Part shown: piece after piece, positions 62,362-64,000 of the stretch
Numbering within the stretch: position 1 is the first letter of the stretch
Layout of the letters: every line of letters starts with the position of its first letter
NCBI GenBank assembly: GCA_963782885.1
Contig: CAWALL010000020.1
Coordinates: 1 to 64,000, forward strand
Direction: 5' to 3'
Length of the DNA: 64,000 nt
DNA from: DATAOG01 sp963782885
GTDB lineage: Bacteria > Pseudomonadota > Alphaproteobacteria > Geminicoccales > Geminicoccaceae
Made by a program: the position numbers and the translations under genes
Notes under the pieces: model-generated
The model's database searches: none
Told to the model about the DNA's origin: nothing
Seen by the model: the letters and a program-made list of their open reading frames with translations, nothing else

Positions 62362-64000
62362 ATGCCGGGCGCGGGTCGAGGTCGATGGCGGAAGACCGCC
62401 GCACGGCTGCTGCTCGTCGGCGGGCTGCTCGGCTTAGCGTTCCTGGCGGGCGCGGTGTTCGCGGGCAGGCGGATCTATCCCTATGACAGGATCGTTGCCC
62501 TCGGCCAACACCTCGTCCCGGACAGACAAGATCGAAATACGACCATCACTACTGCTTTCCACACCTTGTCGAGTTCGACCATCGACGTTGCTGACCAGGT
62601 TGGCGCTCCATCGATCGAAGATGGCAAGCTGTCCTGGGGCGGCGGCATCACCGCTCGTGCCAATACGATCATCGGCGTCACCAATCACGGTCAGTTTTTT
62701 CTCTATCAAAATCAGAATGGGAGCCGAAAGCTCAGCCATCTCGATATCGAGACCGAAGACAATCGCGCCGCCTTCGTTGCCTATGCGACCGCCCATCGCG
62801 TCAGTACTTTGGATGCTGAACGCTGGTTTCGGCACATAGATCTACTCTATACCGACCAGCCAACTGGCGCCGCGCTGCTTCTGTCTCATATATATTGGCA
62901 TGATGCCCAGAAATGCTTTACGCTGCGAGTCTCAAAGCTGCCTCTTGGCGATGTCGATGATGTTCGACAGGTTGCCAAGACCGCCGGCGACTGGGTGACC
63001 GTCTATGATACCCAGCCCTGTCTTCGGCTGAAGACGACCGGGGCGGCCTGGGCCGCGCATCAGGCCGGTGGCCGGATCGCGCTCGACGGTGATGGGCGAA
63101 TCATTCTGACGGTCGGTGACTTTCAGTTCGACGGCTATAACTCAAAGGAGATCCATCCGCAAAGTCCGGCGTCGGACTACGGCAAGATCCTGCGGATCGA
63201 CCCGGGCACCGGGACCGCCGAAATCATCTCGATCGGTCATCGCAATCCGCAGGGTCTCGCTCTGGCGTCCGGCGGCATGATCTGGTCGACCGAGCACGGT
63301 CCCCAGGGCGGCGACGAGCTCAATCTCATTGAAAAGGGCGCCAACTACGGCTGGCCCTACGTGATCTACGGAACCTGGTACGGCAAGAAAGTCTGGCCGC
63401 TGTCGACCACGCAGGGCCGTCACCCGGGCTATCGCCGGCCGATCTTCGCCTGGCTGCCCTCGATCGCGGTCTCGAATCTGATCGTCATCCGGGGATTTGC
63501 ACCGGAATGGGACGGCGACCTGCTGGTGGCGTCGTTCAAGAACTATCTGTACCGGATGCGCTATGCCGAGGGTCGGATCATTTTCGCCGAGCCGATCTTC
63601 GTCGGCGCGCGCGTGCGCGACCTCGTCCAGCTCGAGGATGGCACGATCGTCCTGTGGAACGACGGCGGGAGCCTGACCGAGCTGCGCCTGGCCGACTCCG
63701 AGGGGCTCGATGCCGACGCCTGGATGCCGGCCGATCTCGAGGTCGGACGAAGAGACGCGGCTGTCAGCACCATCGAGGGTTGCCTCGGATGCCATAGCGT
63801 GGATCGCGGCGGCCCTGGGACGCGGGCGCCCAACCTTTGGGAGGTCTACCAAAGGCCGATCGGCGAGGCCCCCGGCTACGCGGGCTACTCCGGTGCTTTG
63901 AAGAGCAGGACCGGGGTCTGGACGACCGACGCCCTCGACGCGTTTTTGAAAGACCCGGACGCCTTCGCGCCCGGCACGGTGATGGAGGCGCAGCCCGTCT
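62362..64000 (+). CDS. PQQ-dependent sugar dehydrogenase with C-terminal cytochrome c (partial)
   Basis: At least 546 codons, open at the window edge. N-terminal membrane anchor (RLLLVGGLLGLAFLAGAVFA), then a soluble-GDH-like beta-propeller with GHRNPQGLAL, STEHGPQGGDELNLIEKG and ANYGWPYVIYGTWYG. A heme c site follows at Cys474-Leu-Gly-Cys477-His478. It would oxidise a sugar or similar substrate in the periplasm and pass electrons to its own heme. The first 220 codons or so are less GC-rich than neighbours, hinting at transfer. It starts 11 bases after the SDR. Confidence 0.9.
   Translation, partial: MPGAGRGRWRKTAARLLLVGGLLGLAFLAGAVFAGRRIYPYDRIVALGQHLVPDRQDRNTTITTAFHTLSSSTIDVADQVGAPSIEDGKLSWGGGITARANTIIGVTNHGQFFLYQNQNGSRKLSHLDIETEDNRAAFVAYATAHRVSTLDAERWFRHIDLLYTDQPTGAALLLSHIYWHDAQKCFTLRVSKLPLGDVDDVRQVAKTAGDWVTVYDTQPCLRLKTTGAAWAAHQAGGRIALDGDGRIILTVGDFQFDGYNSKEIHPQSPASDYGKILRIDPGTGTAEIISIGHRNPQGLALASGGMIWSTEHGPQGGDELNLIEKGANYGWPYVIYGTWYGKKVWPLSTTQGRHPGYRRPIFAWLPSIAVSNLIVIRGFAPEWDGDLLVASFKNYLYRMRYAEGRIIFAEPIFVGARVRDLVQLEDGTIVLWNDGGSLTELRLADSEGLDADAWMPADLEVGRRDAAVSTIEGCLGCHSVDRGGPGTRAPNLWEVYQRPIGEAPGYAGYSGALKSRTGVWTTDALDAFLKDPDAFAPGTVMEAQPV

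Overview
The window looks like a chromosome segment of a high-GC (about 70% by eye) Gram-negative bacterium, most likely an alphaproteobacterium. The evidence is a Shemin-type 5-aminolevulinate synthase (hemA), TTAA-N7-TTAA motifs of the CtrA type, an FNR/FixK-type box, a Zur-type box, an alphaproteobacterial-type serC and an Azt-type zinc transporter. The order cannot be fixed from sequence alone; Rhodospirillales or Geminicoccales would fit.

Layout. 0-7.2 kb: tRNA-Pro, small secreted proteins, an aminoglycoside-phosphotransferase-fold kinase, a thioredoxin-fold protein with an altered active site, a stand-alone HyuA-type hydantoinase, a class IV aminotransferase and a luciferase-like flavin oxidoreductase. 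7.2-12.5 kb: a worn accessory patch. It holds a lipoprotein gene between two copies of the 3' end of the flavin oxidoreductase gene, a multicopper oxidase with four frameshifts, a DsbA-like oxidoreductase, and two genes for exported proteins with related N-termini and related 5' leaders. 12.7-17.5 kb: a nitrate/sulfonate/taurine-type ABC transporter whose binding-protein and permease genes are separated by 1.7 kb of repeats, then a histidine-kinase remnant. 18.3-25.2 kb: protocatechuate branch of the beta-ketoadipate pathway (pcaB, pcaD, pcaC, pcaH, pcaG) with an enolase-superfamily gene inside it. 25.3-31.7 kb: serC-serA-hemA, an FNR box, a DUF6455 gene, a cytochrome c and an ectoine hydrolase. 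32-38.6 kb: UvrD/Rep helicase, two URC pyrimidine-degradation genes, a fumarylacetoacetase-family gene and a broken acetyltransferase. 38.7-49.8 kb: an orphan peptide-type binding protein, a large cyclase/ATPase/TPR regulator, a 2-keto-acid/sugar-acid operon (Ldh, L-2-hydroxyglutarate-oxidase-like, kdgK), a lipoprotein hydrolase and upp. 49.9-54.7 kb: Zur-box-headed zinc importer whose binding-protein gene carries an in-frame stop, then an SbmA-like ABC exporter. 55-64 kb: a toxin-antitoxin pair with a frameshifted toxin, a phosphonate-monoester-hydrolase-like sulfatase, a DUF1989 gene, and an operon of two SDRs, a carnitine-dehydrogenase-like enzyme and a membrane-anchored PQQ dehydrogenase fused to cytochrome c (runs off the edge).

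The least explained feature is a dispersed intergenic element. Four full copies (149-159 bp) and two half copies share a long central palindrome. Each full copy is bounded on both sides by inverted, degenerate TTAA-N7-TTAA motifs, and the half copies keep the left motif. Other points worth a second look are paired structured leaders at 11.9 and 12.3 kb, a tandem array of about 58-bp units at 15.2-15.9 kb, and several single-base lesions in otherwise well conserved genes.
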